From assembly GCA_018829445.1 (NCBI GenBank), contig JAHJTV010000035.1, forward strand, positions 54,411-118,410: 64,000 bases of DNA, in the 5' to 3' direction. The notes below the pieces were generated by a model. That model ran no database searches, was not told the origin of the DNA, and saw only the letters and a list, made by a program, of their open reading frames with translations. Below, piece by piece: positions 46,166-55,446 of the stretch. The position numbers and the translations under genes are program-made. The DNA is from a bacterium (GTDB lineage Bacteria; SAR324; XYD2-FULL-50-16). The first letter of the stretch is position 1. Every line of letters begins with the position of its first letter.

Positions 46166-47163
46166 ATCAAATCCTCTTCTGTCAAAAAATCGTATTTGGC
46201 TTTTGAAACTTTAAGTTTTTTGCCGATGACGTTCTTGTAATAACTCGCTTTTATGCCATATCCTGCTGGTTTTTTTGCTTCAAGGTGGTCAAAAGAAATC
46301 GTACTGCCTTTTTGCAAATCACAATTAACAGCCAGACTTTTTTCAAATATTGCCTTCATACTTTGCATTTCGGAAATATTGTCTTTATCAATCTTAGAAG
46401 CCAATGCTTCATCAATAAAACGCACTCCTGAAGTCATCTGTTTAAGCTCTTCCATTGTAAGAGAAGATGTTGAATCCGGTCCAAACATCTGCTTGTCAAA
46501 ACAGGCATGAACTTCAATATATTTCGCTCCCAAAGCAACTGCAGCCAATGATGGATATATTGAGCCGGAGTGATCGGATAGTCCAGTATCGCATTTATAA
46601 CGATCTTGGAATTCAGAAATTACGTTTAGACCAACGTCTTTGGCTGAAGTTGGATATTTTGAGGTGCATTGAAAGATCATGAATCTGTTGTGATATTGCT
46701 TAATCAGATCGATTGCAGCATCCAACTCATGGTAGTTGCTGATTCCACTGGATAACATGATTTCTTTTCCGGTTTTTGCAATCATCTCCAACATTAGATG
46801 ATTAGTAATTTCACCAGAACCAATTTTATATTTTCTAACGTTAAGTTCCTCTAATAATTTCACAGCAGCTATTGAGAAGGGAGAACTCAAAAACTCCAGG
46901 TTCACTTTTTCACAATGGGTTTTTATCTCTTTCCATTGTTCCAGTGTAAACTCCATGCGCTTCCAGTAATCATACCGAGTTTTATCCACATATGAGAATT
47001 TTACTCTGAATGGTTCATGAATGCTGCTTTCCGCTTCGGCAATGTGAGTCTGAAATTTAATGGCATCGACGTCTGTTTTTGATACTGCATCTATATAGGA
47101 ATGCAATATACCTAAACTACCTTCGTGAGCCTGGGCAATATCAGCAATAATAAAAACACTCAT
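46162..47163 (-). CDS. neuB: Nonulosonic acid synthase (NeuB/LegI type)
   Basis: Condenses ManNAc or a legionaminate precursor with PEP. 333 residues. ADIAQAHEGSLG starts the barrel, IKFQTHIAEAESS, SSPFSIAAVKLLEEL, KIGSGEITNHLML, GLSDHSGSIYPSLAAVALGA (shown in part) and the EVHACFDKQMFGPDSTSSL metal site follow. A SAF domain closes the protein (about 270-333). With NeuC alone and no LegB/LegC pair in this block, sialic acid is the simplest product; a legionaminic acid variant fed by other genes cannot be excluded. Confidence 0.92.
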   Translation of the reverse strand: MSVFIIADIAQAHEGSLGILHSYIDAVSKTDVDAIKFQTHIAEAESSIHEPFRVKFSYVDKTRYDYWKRMEFTLEQWKEIKTHCEKVNLEFLSSPFSIAAVKLLEELNVRKYKIGSGEITNHLMLEMIAKTGKEIMLSSGISNYHELDAAIDLIKQYHNRFMIFQCTSKYPTSAKDVGLNVISEFQDRYKCDTGLSDHSGSIYPSLAAVALGAKYIEVHACFDKQMFGPDSTSSLTMEELKQMTSGVRFIDEALASKIDKDNISEMQSMKAIFEKSLAVNCDLQKGSTISFDHLEAKKPAGYGIKASYYKNVIGKKLKVSKAKYDFLTEEDLI

Positions 47164-47239
47164 TGTGTAATATTCGAGTTGGATTGTTATCGATTATCAA
47201 TGGGATGTGCTCTCGCATTAAGAGAATAAACAGGTCGTA

Positions 47240-48679
47240 TTATCTTTCAGTGTACCCGGAAGATTTGTTGATTACCAAATATATTCCGATGAAGCATAAT
47301 TGAATAAAAACAAGCCCTGCTCCGAACAGTAAATTGTATAACAGATTTTGAAATGAAAGAAATGAGCCAGTCAGTGATAATGCTATATATGTAAACAAAT
47401 AAAAGAAAAGAGCCTGCCAATCGTACTTCATATCATATACTTTTAAAGAAAGGATAATTCTAATAATAAGATTGGAAATCGTAAGTAGCAAACGTAAAAT
47501 GATGATTCCATATAATTGCAGGAAAGGAATTAAAACAAAACCACCAATTATGGTTATCAGTGAATTAACAGTTGTTGGAATTACTAGGAGTTCATTTTTT
47601 TTTGCTATTCCGATTCCGGGAGCATAAAAGATTACTATACTACTAATTAGCTCAATAAAAATCAAATATGGCAGGTATTGTATGATTTCAAGATAGGCAG
47701 GGCGGTCTATCCAGATAATGATCTCATCAGCAAAAACAAAAAGCGAGAAACTTGCAATAAACAAGGGTGCAAGGTAGAACTTACTCATCCTGAAAACAAC
47801 CTCATTTCGTTTATCCTCAAATATGAACTTGTATAGGAAAGGAACATAACTGGTTTTTATTGCTTGATACAGCTTGTTTATCAACCCGGATATTTTTAAT
47901 GCTTGCGAAAAAAGACCTAATGCTTCGGTTGATACAAATTTTTGCAGGAGTATTTTGTCAACCGTTTTTGAAATTGAGGCTATTGCCAGAGTCGGAATGA
48001 GGGGCAGTGAAAACCTGAAAGCAACTTTGAGCTCTTTATAATTAAATTTCCACGTGAAAACTGAAATCATAATGCTCAATCCTAGAACAGCTATAATCCC
48101 ATGTCCGATCAGATTTGCGATAAAAAAGCCGGTTAATCCCCATTGCAAAATCAGGATGAAGTAAATGTTAAAACCGATAAGTAAAAAGGATTTTGTCAAA
48201 GAGATAACACTAAACAAGACCGGTCTTTTTTGGACACGAACCAATGTCGTAGGCAATACAAAGAGGGTTTCCAATGTGTAGGAGATTAGACCCAGAATAA
48301 AATACTTGAATGCGACATCCGGGAAAAAAAAATCATGAGATAAATATACAATAGCCAAGGCTAATAGTCCGAAGACTACATTGCTACCCCACTGAATAAT
48401 CCAAAGAGTAGTGATGTTTTCTTTGCGGCTGTCAACATCCCATTCGTAGTAAAATCGCTTTACACTCTCCTCCAGTTTAAGCCCGGAAAAGATACTGATG
48501 TAAACCGTAATGATTTCAACAATAGCGATAATTCCGAAGTCTGTTGGTGTAAGTTTTTGCCAATAAAACGGGATGAGGAAGAAGTTTACAGCGACAGGTA
48601 AGTATATGGCAAAAGTAAATATTGAGGAATCCTTGGCTTCTCGTTTTAAAATTGACTTGAATGAGAGAACAGGGGGCAT
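47240..48679 (-). CDS. Polysaccharide flippase (Wzx/MATE-like)
   Basis: An integral membrane protein of 479 residues with about 12-14 hydrophobic helices. The start (FTFAIYLPVAVNFFLIPFYWQKLTPTDFG, N-terminal helix plus conserved loop) and the repeating helical pairs are typical of oligosaccharide repeat-unit flippases. It exports lipid-linked repeat units across the inner membrane. AGG eight bases upstream supports the ATG at 48679. It heads the neu block and is the only export gene in the window; no Wzy polymerase is visible. Confidence 0.88.
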   Translation of the reverse strand: MPPVLSFKSILKREAKDSSIFTFAIYLPVAVNFFLIPFYWQKLTPTDFGIIAIVEIITVYISIFSGLKLEESVKRFYYEWDVDSRKENITTLWIIQWGSNVVFGLLALAIVYLSHDFFFPDVAFKYFILGLISYTLETLFVLPTTLVRVQKRPVLFSVISLTKSFLLIGFNIYFILILQWGLTGFFIANLIGHGIIAVLGLSIMISVFTWKFNYKELKVAFRFSLPLIPTLAIASISKTVDKILLQKFVSTEALGLFSQALKISGLINKLYQAIKTSYVPFLYKFIFEDKRNEVVFRMSKFYLAPLFIASFSLFVFADEIIIWIDRPAYLEIIQYLPYLIFIELISSIVIFYAPGIGIAKKNELLVIPTTVNSLITIIGGFVLIPFLQLYGIIILRLLLTISNLIIRIILSLKVYDMKYDWQALFFYLFTYIALSLTGSFLSFQNLLYNLLFGAGLVFIQLCFIGIYLVINKSSGYTER

Positions 48680-49070
48680 TAATGAACCTGGATCGAGAAA
48701 AATGGCAAATTTTATGATGGATGTCGTTCCATACTTGACTAATTTTTTAATGTGAAAATTTTTCTCTTATGGGTCAAGACTGAGTATAAAGCTCATCACA
48801 AATCAAAAAATTAAGATGGATTTTCTGTGGTTATTGCTTTTGAGCAACAACAGCTGAGAAGATAGATCATAAGAACTTGCCTTGGTGATGTCAAGTTAGG
48901 TTTAGAATCTAAGTGGTTTTATTTGACCAAACTTAGAAAATCCAGAATTTATTGAGTTTTGAATAAAACAGAAAAGAGCGATAAACCACCATTAAGGCAA
49001 TCGTAGAAGATAAATTGTCTTATCTGAAGCAGCGAAGGTGAACTTCCTGGGGGCTTCTTATTCAAAAGAT
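48680..49070. other. Non-coding spacer of 391 bases
   Basis: It lies between the flippase start and the end of RCC1 copy A. It must hold the neu-block promoter; I could not identify it. No coding sequence or strong terminator is visible. Confidence 0.5.
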
Positions 49071-50606
49071 TTAAAGATTCTTAACGGCGACTGGTGTTAA
49101 ATGGGATTCTTCACTTCCATTCCCAAGTTGTCCCCATGTTCCACGTCCCCAACACTGAATTTCGTGATTATTCAGAATAGCACATGAATGTTGGGAACCA
49201 GTGCTAATTTGATTGGCATTCGAAATGTTATGCACTGGTACCGGCACTAAGCTGTCAGCTGTGCTATCGTTTCCCAATGCCCCACCACTTCCAGCTCCCC
49301 AACATTTGATGGAACTATCGTCTAATTAGGCACAAGTATGAATAGACCCACAAGAAACTTGGGTTGCTGTTGAAATCTCAAAAACCGAAACAGGGACCAA
49401 ACTGTCAGTGGTACTATCATTGCCTAATTGTCCGTACTTGTTGAGTCCCCAGCATTTTACCGAATGGTCTTCGATAATCGCGCAAGTATGGTGATCTCCT
49501 GCACTGATCTGAATAGCATTATTCAAGTCGGTAACATAATCTGGTGTAATTCGATTGGTAGTATCACTATTGCCAAGCTGACCTGATAAGTTTCCACCCC
49601 AACACTTAATCCTGTTGTCTAAAAGGAGGGCACATGAATGAATAATTCCCGAAGAAATCTTAACCGCATTTGATATGCCATAAACACCTATAGGTGTATA
49701 TGCATATTCAATTTCGTAACCAGCTCCCAATGCTCCATCCCATCCAGCTCCCCAGCATTAGATGCTGCCGTTATTGTCCAAAGAGCAAGTACTCAAAGAA
49801 AGTCCTGATAGTTGATAACTTTCGGTTATACCAAACACGATTACCGGGATAATTGAGAACTCCTTGTATCCATTACCCAACTGTCCAAACCCTCCCCAAC
49901 CCATACAATTTACTTTTCCGTTGTCCAATGATGCACAAATGTGTGATTGACCAAATGAAATATCATTGACGCCCGAAAATGAATCAAGTTTATGGGGCTG
50001 AGTATAAAATCTATGTTCATAAGTATAACCCTCATTTTCATATTGCAGAAATAAATATACCGGATCTTCTCCCCAATAATATACTGATTTGTCATTGAGT
50101 ATTGCATAAGAATATATTGAACCAGCATAGATCCGCTCTGCATACAGAATTGAAAATGATGAATTGTCTGTTTGATCCAAAACTATCTTATTTGCAGCGA
50201 TGTCGGTTATCTCATCTGAAAATCTTATTGTATAAGTTGTATCACGTTCCAGGGCTTGGGCCGGTTGCAGGGTAAAAATCGTATTATCCGAATCAACTGT
50301 TGGAGTAGCTGACATTTTTACACAATTTAGAAAGCCATTATTTGATATTTGAATCGTTCCCGTACATTGATCATCTGATGTGTTGACAATAATAGTTGAT
50401 GCGTCCATGGATTCGGAAAAGGTGATGGATATGGATCCCCCCGAAATCATGCCGGAACCGTTTTCCGGTGATGTCTGAACAATAGTTGGACTAGTTGGAT
50501 CGACATATGAATCGGATGAAACAACACTCGAATCGCCACAGCCGGGCAAAAGCATTAATAAGAAAAACATCAAACCCCATATTGGATGTGAAATATTTGT
50601 TTTCAT
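49071..50606 (-). pseudogene. RCC1-propeller lipoprotein, copy A (two in-frame stops)
   Basis: The single frame reads as a lipoprotein of about 510 residues broken by two TAA codons. The first part (from 50606) has a lipobox (LLPGC followed by GDSSVVSSDSY), a Big_5/SbsA-like Ig domain (about 35-130) and the first RCC1-like units. TAA at 49758-49760 replaces an expected Lys (context NGSI-stop-CWGAG). TAA at 49326-49328 follows HTCA, where sister units have Leu or Ile. The same frame continues past both stops with regular units of about 50 residues (CALL-x-D-x-x-IKCWG ... GQLGNDST). Each stop is one base from a sense codon. Probably a surface protein decayed recently, unless the stops are sequence errors. 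The family's binding partner is unknown. Confidence 0.8.
50509..50544 (-). repeat. 36-bp direct repeat, copy 1 (lipoprotein start)
   Basis: Identical over 36 bases to 52225-52260. It encodes the CGDSSVVSSDS segment just after the lipobox in RCC1 copy A. The identity, within genes that otherwise differ, points to a recent duplication or gene conversion. Confidence 0.9.
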
Positions 50607-50653
50607 GGCAGTTTACCTATTGTCTTATACCTTTATAGTCTTGGGTGCACTCC

Positions 50654-50788
50654 TTATTGGAAAACCTGATCAGTTTTCCGGATGATTTTTTGAGCTTTAA
50701 GACGGGAAAGCTTTTGGGTCAGAATCCAGGATATCTCCGCATATAAGAAGATGCAGATAATCATGACGGTCTTTAATTTAAACTTCAT
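50654..50788 (-). CDS. Small membrane protein, 44 residues
   Basis: A short frame between the two RCC1 genes on the same strand. ATG at 50788, TAA at 50654. It has a basic N terminus (MKFKLKT), one hydrophobic segment (VMIICIFLYAEISWIL) and a basic C-terminal tail ending DQVFQ. GAG-containing bases upstream could serve as a weak ribosome site. It could be a single-pass peptide or a lost signal sequence from an earlier copy of the lipoprotein. No counterpart follows copy A. Confidence 0.35.
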   Translation of the reverse strand: MKFKLKTVMIICIFLYAEISWILTQKLSRLKAQKIIRKTDQVFQ

Positions 50789-50809
50789 TTTATTTTCTCG
50801 TGAGTATAA

Positions 50810-52322
50810 CTAAATCCCGGAGACTTCAACGGGAACAAGTGAATCTGTCGGGGTTAGCAGAATATCATAACTTGTATCGCTCCAGCATTTAACCGAATGA
50901 TCGGAAAGGATGGCACAGGAATAGTGACATCCGGCTACAATATCGATGGCATTATTGATATTGTGCACTCTTACAGGTATTAGCTGGTCCGACGTGCTGT
51001 CATTCCCAATTTGGCCGTAATAATTCCACCCCCAGCATTCGACTGTCTGGTCTTCCAGAAGGGCACATGAATGAGAACAACCCACAGCCAGTTGGTTAGC
51101 AGTAGATATGTTATGTACTTGAACAGGTGTTGATTGGTCAGAAGAGCTGTCGTTTCCGAGCTGTCCAACCCTGTTCATTCCCCAGCACTTAATGGACTTA
51201 TCTGTCAGCAAGGCACAGGTATAATTTAATTCAGCGCCGATCTGTACAGCGTTGCTGATATCGTTAACCGGAACAGGCGATGGCTGATCAGCAGTGCTGT
51301 CGTTTCCCAACTGCCCGTACCCTCCTGCTCCCCAGCATTTAATTGAATGATCTTCGGTAATTGCGCATGAATGATACATACCGGTCGACAACTCAACCGC
51401 AGTGTCAAGCGAAACAACTGAAGTAGGTTCATATTGCAGGGTTGTATCAAAACTTCCGTTTCCTAAACTGCCAAAGTCATTTCGCCCTCAGCACTTAACA
51501 TTTCCGGTTTCTTCAAAAACACAGACGTTCGAACGCCCTGCATCTATCCGGGTAACCCTATTCAGTTTATCCAAGTGCAAGGGTACCAGTGAGTATTCCA
51601 CTGGTTCACCGTATATTCCTCCGAAAGTCCCTTCTCCTACACAATGAATTTGACCGGCTGTATTTAAAGAACAAGTATTTGCATAAAGTGCGAATATTGA
51701 ATCAATATCACTAAAAAGGCTTGCAGTAGGTTCAGTTATGAAATAGTCTGCTTCTCCGATACCCATTAATCCGCTCAAATTAAATCCCCAGCAATAGGCT
51801 GACTGATTGTTCATTTTTGAACATATATGCAGATGTCCTGCTGACAGTTTCTCTGCGTATACCGTTGTAAACCCCTGGCTTGAAACCAGGTCGGAGGCCA
51901 GGGCATTTTGCCCCAAATCCTTTGCGTCGGTTGTGACCTTTATTTTATTAGGTCTGATTCCGGGTAAGCATACTTTTAGGCTGCAGGGTAAATGAATCCT
52001 TATCACTATTGGATTGGGGAGCCTCACTCATTTGAACACAAGAGGTGAAATCATCTGCGGATACTTGAATGGTTCCGGTGCAAGCTGTGTCTTCCGTATT
52101 TGCAGAGATGGAAGTTATATCCATTGCCTCGGAAAACGTAATCACGATTGAAGTTCCAACAATTGTACCTGCCCCATTTGCTGGAGACGTACTCTCAACA
52201 ACCGGTGGCGTCTCATCATTGTAGGAATCGGATGAAACAACACTCGAATCGCCACAGCCGAATAAAAACACCAACATGAAAACAGATACACTTTTTATCG
52301 AACTGAAAAAATTTGATTTCAT
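50810..52322 (-). pseudogene. RCC1-propeller lipoprotein, copy B (frameshift and stop)
   Basis: The paralogue of copy A, about 500 residues if repaired. It has a lipobox LFGC (Cys23), a Big_5-like Ig domain to about residue 130, then RCC1-like units of about 50 residues. A one-base insertion near 51945-51950 shifts the frame: the first frame ends RNQT-stop. Removing one A gives RNQTYKIKV, which aligns with TTYTIRF of copy A. Downstream, TGA at 51488-51490 replaces the invariant Trp of a CWG motif (VKC-stop-GRNDFGSLG). The last six or so units then read cleanly to TAG at 50810. Four blades keep the GQLGNDST signature. It lies 143 bases after the caspase-PEGA gene on the same strand. Confidence 0.8.
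52225..52260 (-). repeat. 36-bp direct repeat, copy 2 (lipoprotein start)
   Basis: The second copy of the repeat at 50509-50544, at the same place in RCC1 copy B. Its spacing of about 1.7 kb spans a whole gene unit, so recombination between the two would delete one copy. Confidence 0.9.
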
Positions 52323-52465
52323 GACTGTTTACCTTTCAGAAAAAATAAAGTCTGTAAGCGCTCAAAACTGCAAAAATAGCGATTTGAGGTTTCAATAAGG
52401 AAGAAAAATCAAACTTCTGTTTTATCGGTAATTCAGGACAAAACCGTTCATGATTCTGTTGAATG

Positions 52466-55435
52466 TCACCATTTATAACTGAGATTCAGACCGAAATCTG
52501 CATTGATTGTAAACAAAGGTTCAAGGGAAACAGACGATTGCCTCTCCGGTACCTCCGGTTCCAGCCAGTAGTAAAAGGCAAATGAGCCCAGGGATAAAAC
52601 GGCGGATAATATCATTCTATTGTTGTATTCATCGATTTGCTCAGAGTATTCTTTTGCTTTTTTATAATAGACGAGTGCTTCCTTCTCTGATGCGGCGTTA
52701 AGCATCAGCGATTCATATTTATCTTTTTTTTCTTCGAATAGTTTTATGCTTGGGTATTGAGCCAGTGAACATCCCAACAGGAATCCGCCGATTCCTAGAG
52801 CAGACATTTTCAATTCCTGGGTGGAATCGTAGTTTTCGGTATATGCCTTGGTATGGAGATCATTGAGATATTCCTCTTCAAGTTCCACAAACACATCAAA
52901 AGCATATTCAACGCCCTGTTCAAGATTCAGGATCATCTCCACCGGTTTCTTCATGCCCGGGTGGGTTGCCACCAGCTTGTGCTTTCCTTCAGAAAGCCCC
53001 TCGGAATAATCGATTGAACTCCCGATTGTGTAAAAATCAGCCGTGTCAGATGCGGCAGCTATTTTTGTATCATCAATGGTTAAAACAGTGTCAGGTGGTG
53101 AAATAGTGAACGTAACCGCAACTTTTTTCTTTAAGCTTAACCTGGTATGATGAGTAATCGTGGGATTTAAGGGTATTTCCTCAGAAGCCAGCATATAGTC
53201 GTTCAGGATTGCCTTCAGAGAATATGTTCCGATTTTCCTCATGGTGGAGAGTGGGGTTATACCTTCATAATTACCATCGATGAAGATCTTGGCTCCTGAA
53301 GGCTCAGACTCAATTTTCCAGGGTATGGGCAAAGCAAATAGATTGAATTCAAGTTCCTTGTTTTCGCCGGGTTGCAGTTCAAATGCATGTTTTGTCCAAT
53401 ACTGGTCTTTCTGAAGAATCAGCGTATGAATTCCGGGAGTGATGTCGGTCAAAGTTGTATTTGACCTGTTTTCCTGAAGCTTGTTATCCAGAATAATGGT
53501 TGCATCCGAAGGAAATGATTTAATAACAAGAGTGCCGTTGGCGTCATAGAGTTTAAATGCCAGTTTTCTTACGGTTTCATTTAGTCCACTGATGCTCCCT
53601 TCATGTTTGATGGTTTTGGTAACAATGATAGTACCGTCGTATACATTCAGGACATTTGCGGTAAGAAAGTGGGTTTCATCTTCGAGGCGATGCAGTGTAA
53701 CCGAAATGATTGCATCGGCACCCACCTTTCTGGCGAGGTTAATGACACATAAACTGCCGTTACAGCTTACATTCTCATTAAGAGGTTTTTCATTCTTTTT
53801 TGACAGGTCGACTATCTCCAAGAGATTTGTTTCGGACAATGATGTCCTCAATATGCTGCTTAAGGCAGTCAGCTTGTTGCTGGTCAAATCGTTGGATTTG
53901 ATGTCGGTAACAATCACCTTGGGGATGATTTTCTGATCAATTGCTATGCTGCGTTGTGGGCCGATGTGCGAGAGTGATAGATCCTTTCTTACAAAGAAAT
54001 ATTCACCGTTTTTGTCCAGATTACCGGCAAATCTGCCATACGCCGGAGTTTGATCATTGCCGACACTTTTTACCTTTTTCCTCAACAACAAGGCGAGTTC
54101 CGAAGCACTCAAAGGCGGTGTTCGAGGCGCGGATAGGATGGAGAACAGGGATTCGGCGAATACGGAATGATTGTTGTCAGCTCCCCTGTCACTGACGGCT
54201 TCAACTCCACCTGCACTGATTATTTGCCGGCTCGGTTTCTTTGACAACGAAAGAAAATACTGGCTGGACGGGATGATGGTTGTCCTGGCTTTTTTGATCA
54301 GATCTCCGCTGAAACAGGAATCGGCCATTAATAAGGTATGAGCGCTGGGGATTTTTTCAACTTTGCTGATGATGGTTTCACTTTCTATATAGTTGGATTT
54401 TGATGATAATTCTCCACCGTCACTTGGGATCCAGTATCCTTTTCTCTCCTCATCGTTATAATACCCGTGGCCTGCATAATAGATCAGGACATTGCTGTTA
54501 TCATCCGACTCTTTTGCCAGTTGCTCCAGGTTAAACAAAATGTCATCACGGCCGGCGTTTTCCAGGGTTCTGATATTGCCGGCATCAAATCCGTATTGTT
54601 CAATCAGAATCTGTTTCAATCTGGAAATGTCTGCAACTGCATTATCAAGATCCTGCCAATGTGAAGTCTGGTATTCGTTTATTCCTATTAACAGCGCAAT
54701 ATTGACAGGATTTGGGAACTCAAACTGTCGATGCTGTTCAGCCAAAGATAATACTTCCTCCATCGCCGCCCGTGTTGTTCTCTGTTTCGCTTCTGAATAA
54801 AAATCTCTGAAAACGGAATGTGATCGGCTCAGGATTTCCAGCAATAATGCTACCCTGGTATAATCATTTTCACTTTCATAAAAGGAGGCGGCAGCAATGA
54901 CTTTTCCGGTTTCCACCCGGGACAAGGAATCGGTTAACCCTGAAACATTAATCCAAGTATTCCGGAACAACTCCTGTTTGTCCTGAAAACCGCCATCAGA
55001 AGCACCGCGCGGATGGTTTTCCAGTAGAATCTCCACCGGTTCGCTGATGCGGCTCAGAAACAAATTGACCTTACAAAGAAAGGAGTTCTGGTTATTCAAT
55101 ACAGTCATCAGGGAATACCTGCCGGGAGTGTTCAGGTGAAAACACCTATCCTGGAATTTCGCAAAAAGGTAGCTTTTGTCTGCCAAAGCGATCGAAGTGT
55201 TTTCATCAAAGTGCAGCTGTTGTCCTGTTGCTTTGATTTCAGAAATCGGGGAGTCTGATCCTTCATTTAAAACGATTTTCCCTTTGGCAAACAAGACTGT
55301 AAGACTGTGGGTGCTGCCATGGACATCGATAGCGGGCTGGAAAAAGATCAGTATGAGAGCAATGGCTGTCAATTGTTTTTTTATTGTTTTCAAGATTCCT
55401 CTTAGGTCAGGTTTTTTAATATTCCACTGTGTCAT
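52466..55435 (-). CDS. Caspase-like (C14) protein with PEGA repeats
   Basis: A 989-residue protein. An N-terminal signal or anchor (hydrophobic about 22-34) is followed by a beta-rich DUF4384-like region (about 45-140) and a helical segment. The caspase p20-like domain spans about 243-480 with catalytic His323 (YYAGHGYY) and Cys374 (ADSCFSG), both intact. A region near 510-625 may bind small ligands. PEGA-type beta repeats come next (about 633-680 and 697-745, possibly a third to about 840). The C terminus has two hydrophobic stretches (about 890-905 and 950-965). It starts 11 bases after the CHASE2 kinase gene, so the two form an operon and the peptidase may be the output of that sensor. PEGA repeats suggest an envelope location. 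Confidence 0.88.
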   Translation of the reverse strand: MTQWNIKKPDLRGILKTIKKQLTAIALILIFFQPAIDVHGSTHSLTVLFAKGKIVLNEGSDSPISEIKATGQQLHFDENTSIALADKSYLFAKFQDRCFHLNTPGRYSLMTVLNNQNSFLCKVNLFLSRISEPVEILLENHPRGASDGGFQDKQELFRNTWINVSGLTDSLSRVETGKVIAAASFYESENDYTRVALLLEILSRSHSVFRDFYSEAKQRTTRAAMEEVLSLAEQHRQFEFPNPVNIALLIGINEYQTSHWQDLDNAVADISRLKQILIEQYGFDAGNIRTLENAGRDDILFNLEQLAKESDDNSNVLIYYAGHGYYNDEERKGYWIPSDGGELSSKSNYIESETIISKVEKIPSAHTLLMADSCFSGDLIKKARTTIIPSSQYFLSLSKKPSRQIISAGGVEAVSDRGADNNHSVFAESLFSILSAPRTPPLSASELALLLRKKVKSVGNDQTPAYGRFAGNLDKNGEYFFVRKDLSLSHIGPQRSIAIDQKIIPKVIVTDIKSNDLTSNKLTALSSILRTSLSETNLLEIVDLSKKNEKPLNENVSCNGSLCVINLARKVGADAIISVTLHRLEDETHFLTANVLNVYDGTIIVTKTIKHEGSISGLNETVRKLAFKLYDANGTLVIKSFPSDATIILDNKLQENRSNTTLTDITPGIHTLILQKDQYWTKHAFELQPGENKELEFNLFALPIPWKIESEPSGAKIFIDGNYEGITPLSTMRKIGTYSLKAILNDYMLASEEIPLNPTITHHTRLSLKKKVAVTFTISPPDTVLTIDDTKIAAASDTADFYTIGSSIDYSEGLSEGKHKLVATHPGMKKPVEMILNLEQGVEYAFDVFVELEEEYLNDLHTKAYTENYDSTQELKMSALGIGGFLLGCSLAQYPSIKLFEEKKDKYESLMLNAASEKEALVYYKKAKEYSEQIDEYNNRMILSAVLSLGSFAFYYWLEPEVPERQSSVSLEPLFTINADFGLNLSYKW

Positions 55436-55446
55436 AGTATCCGCTG

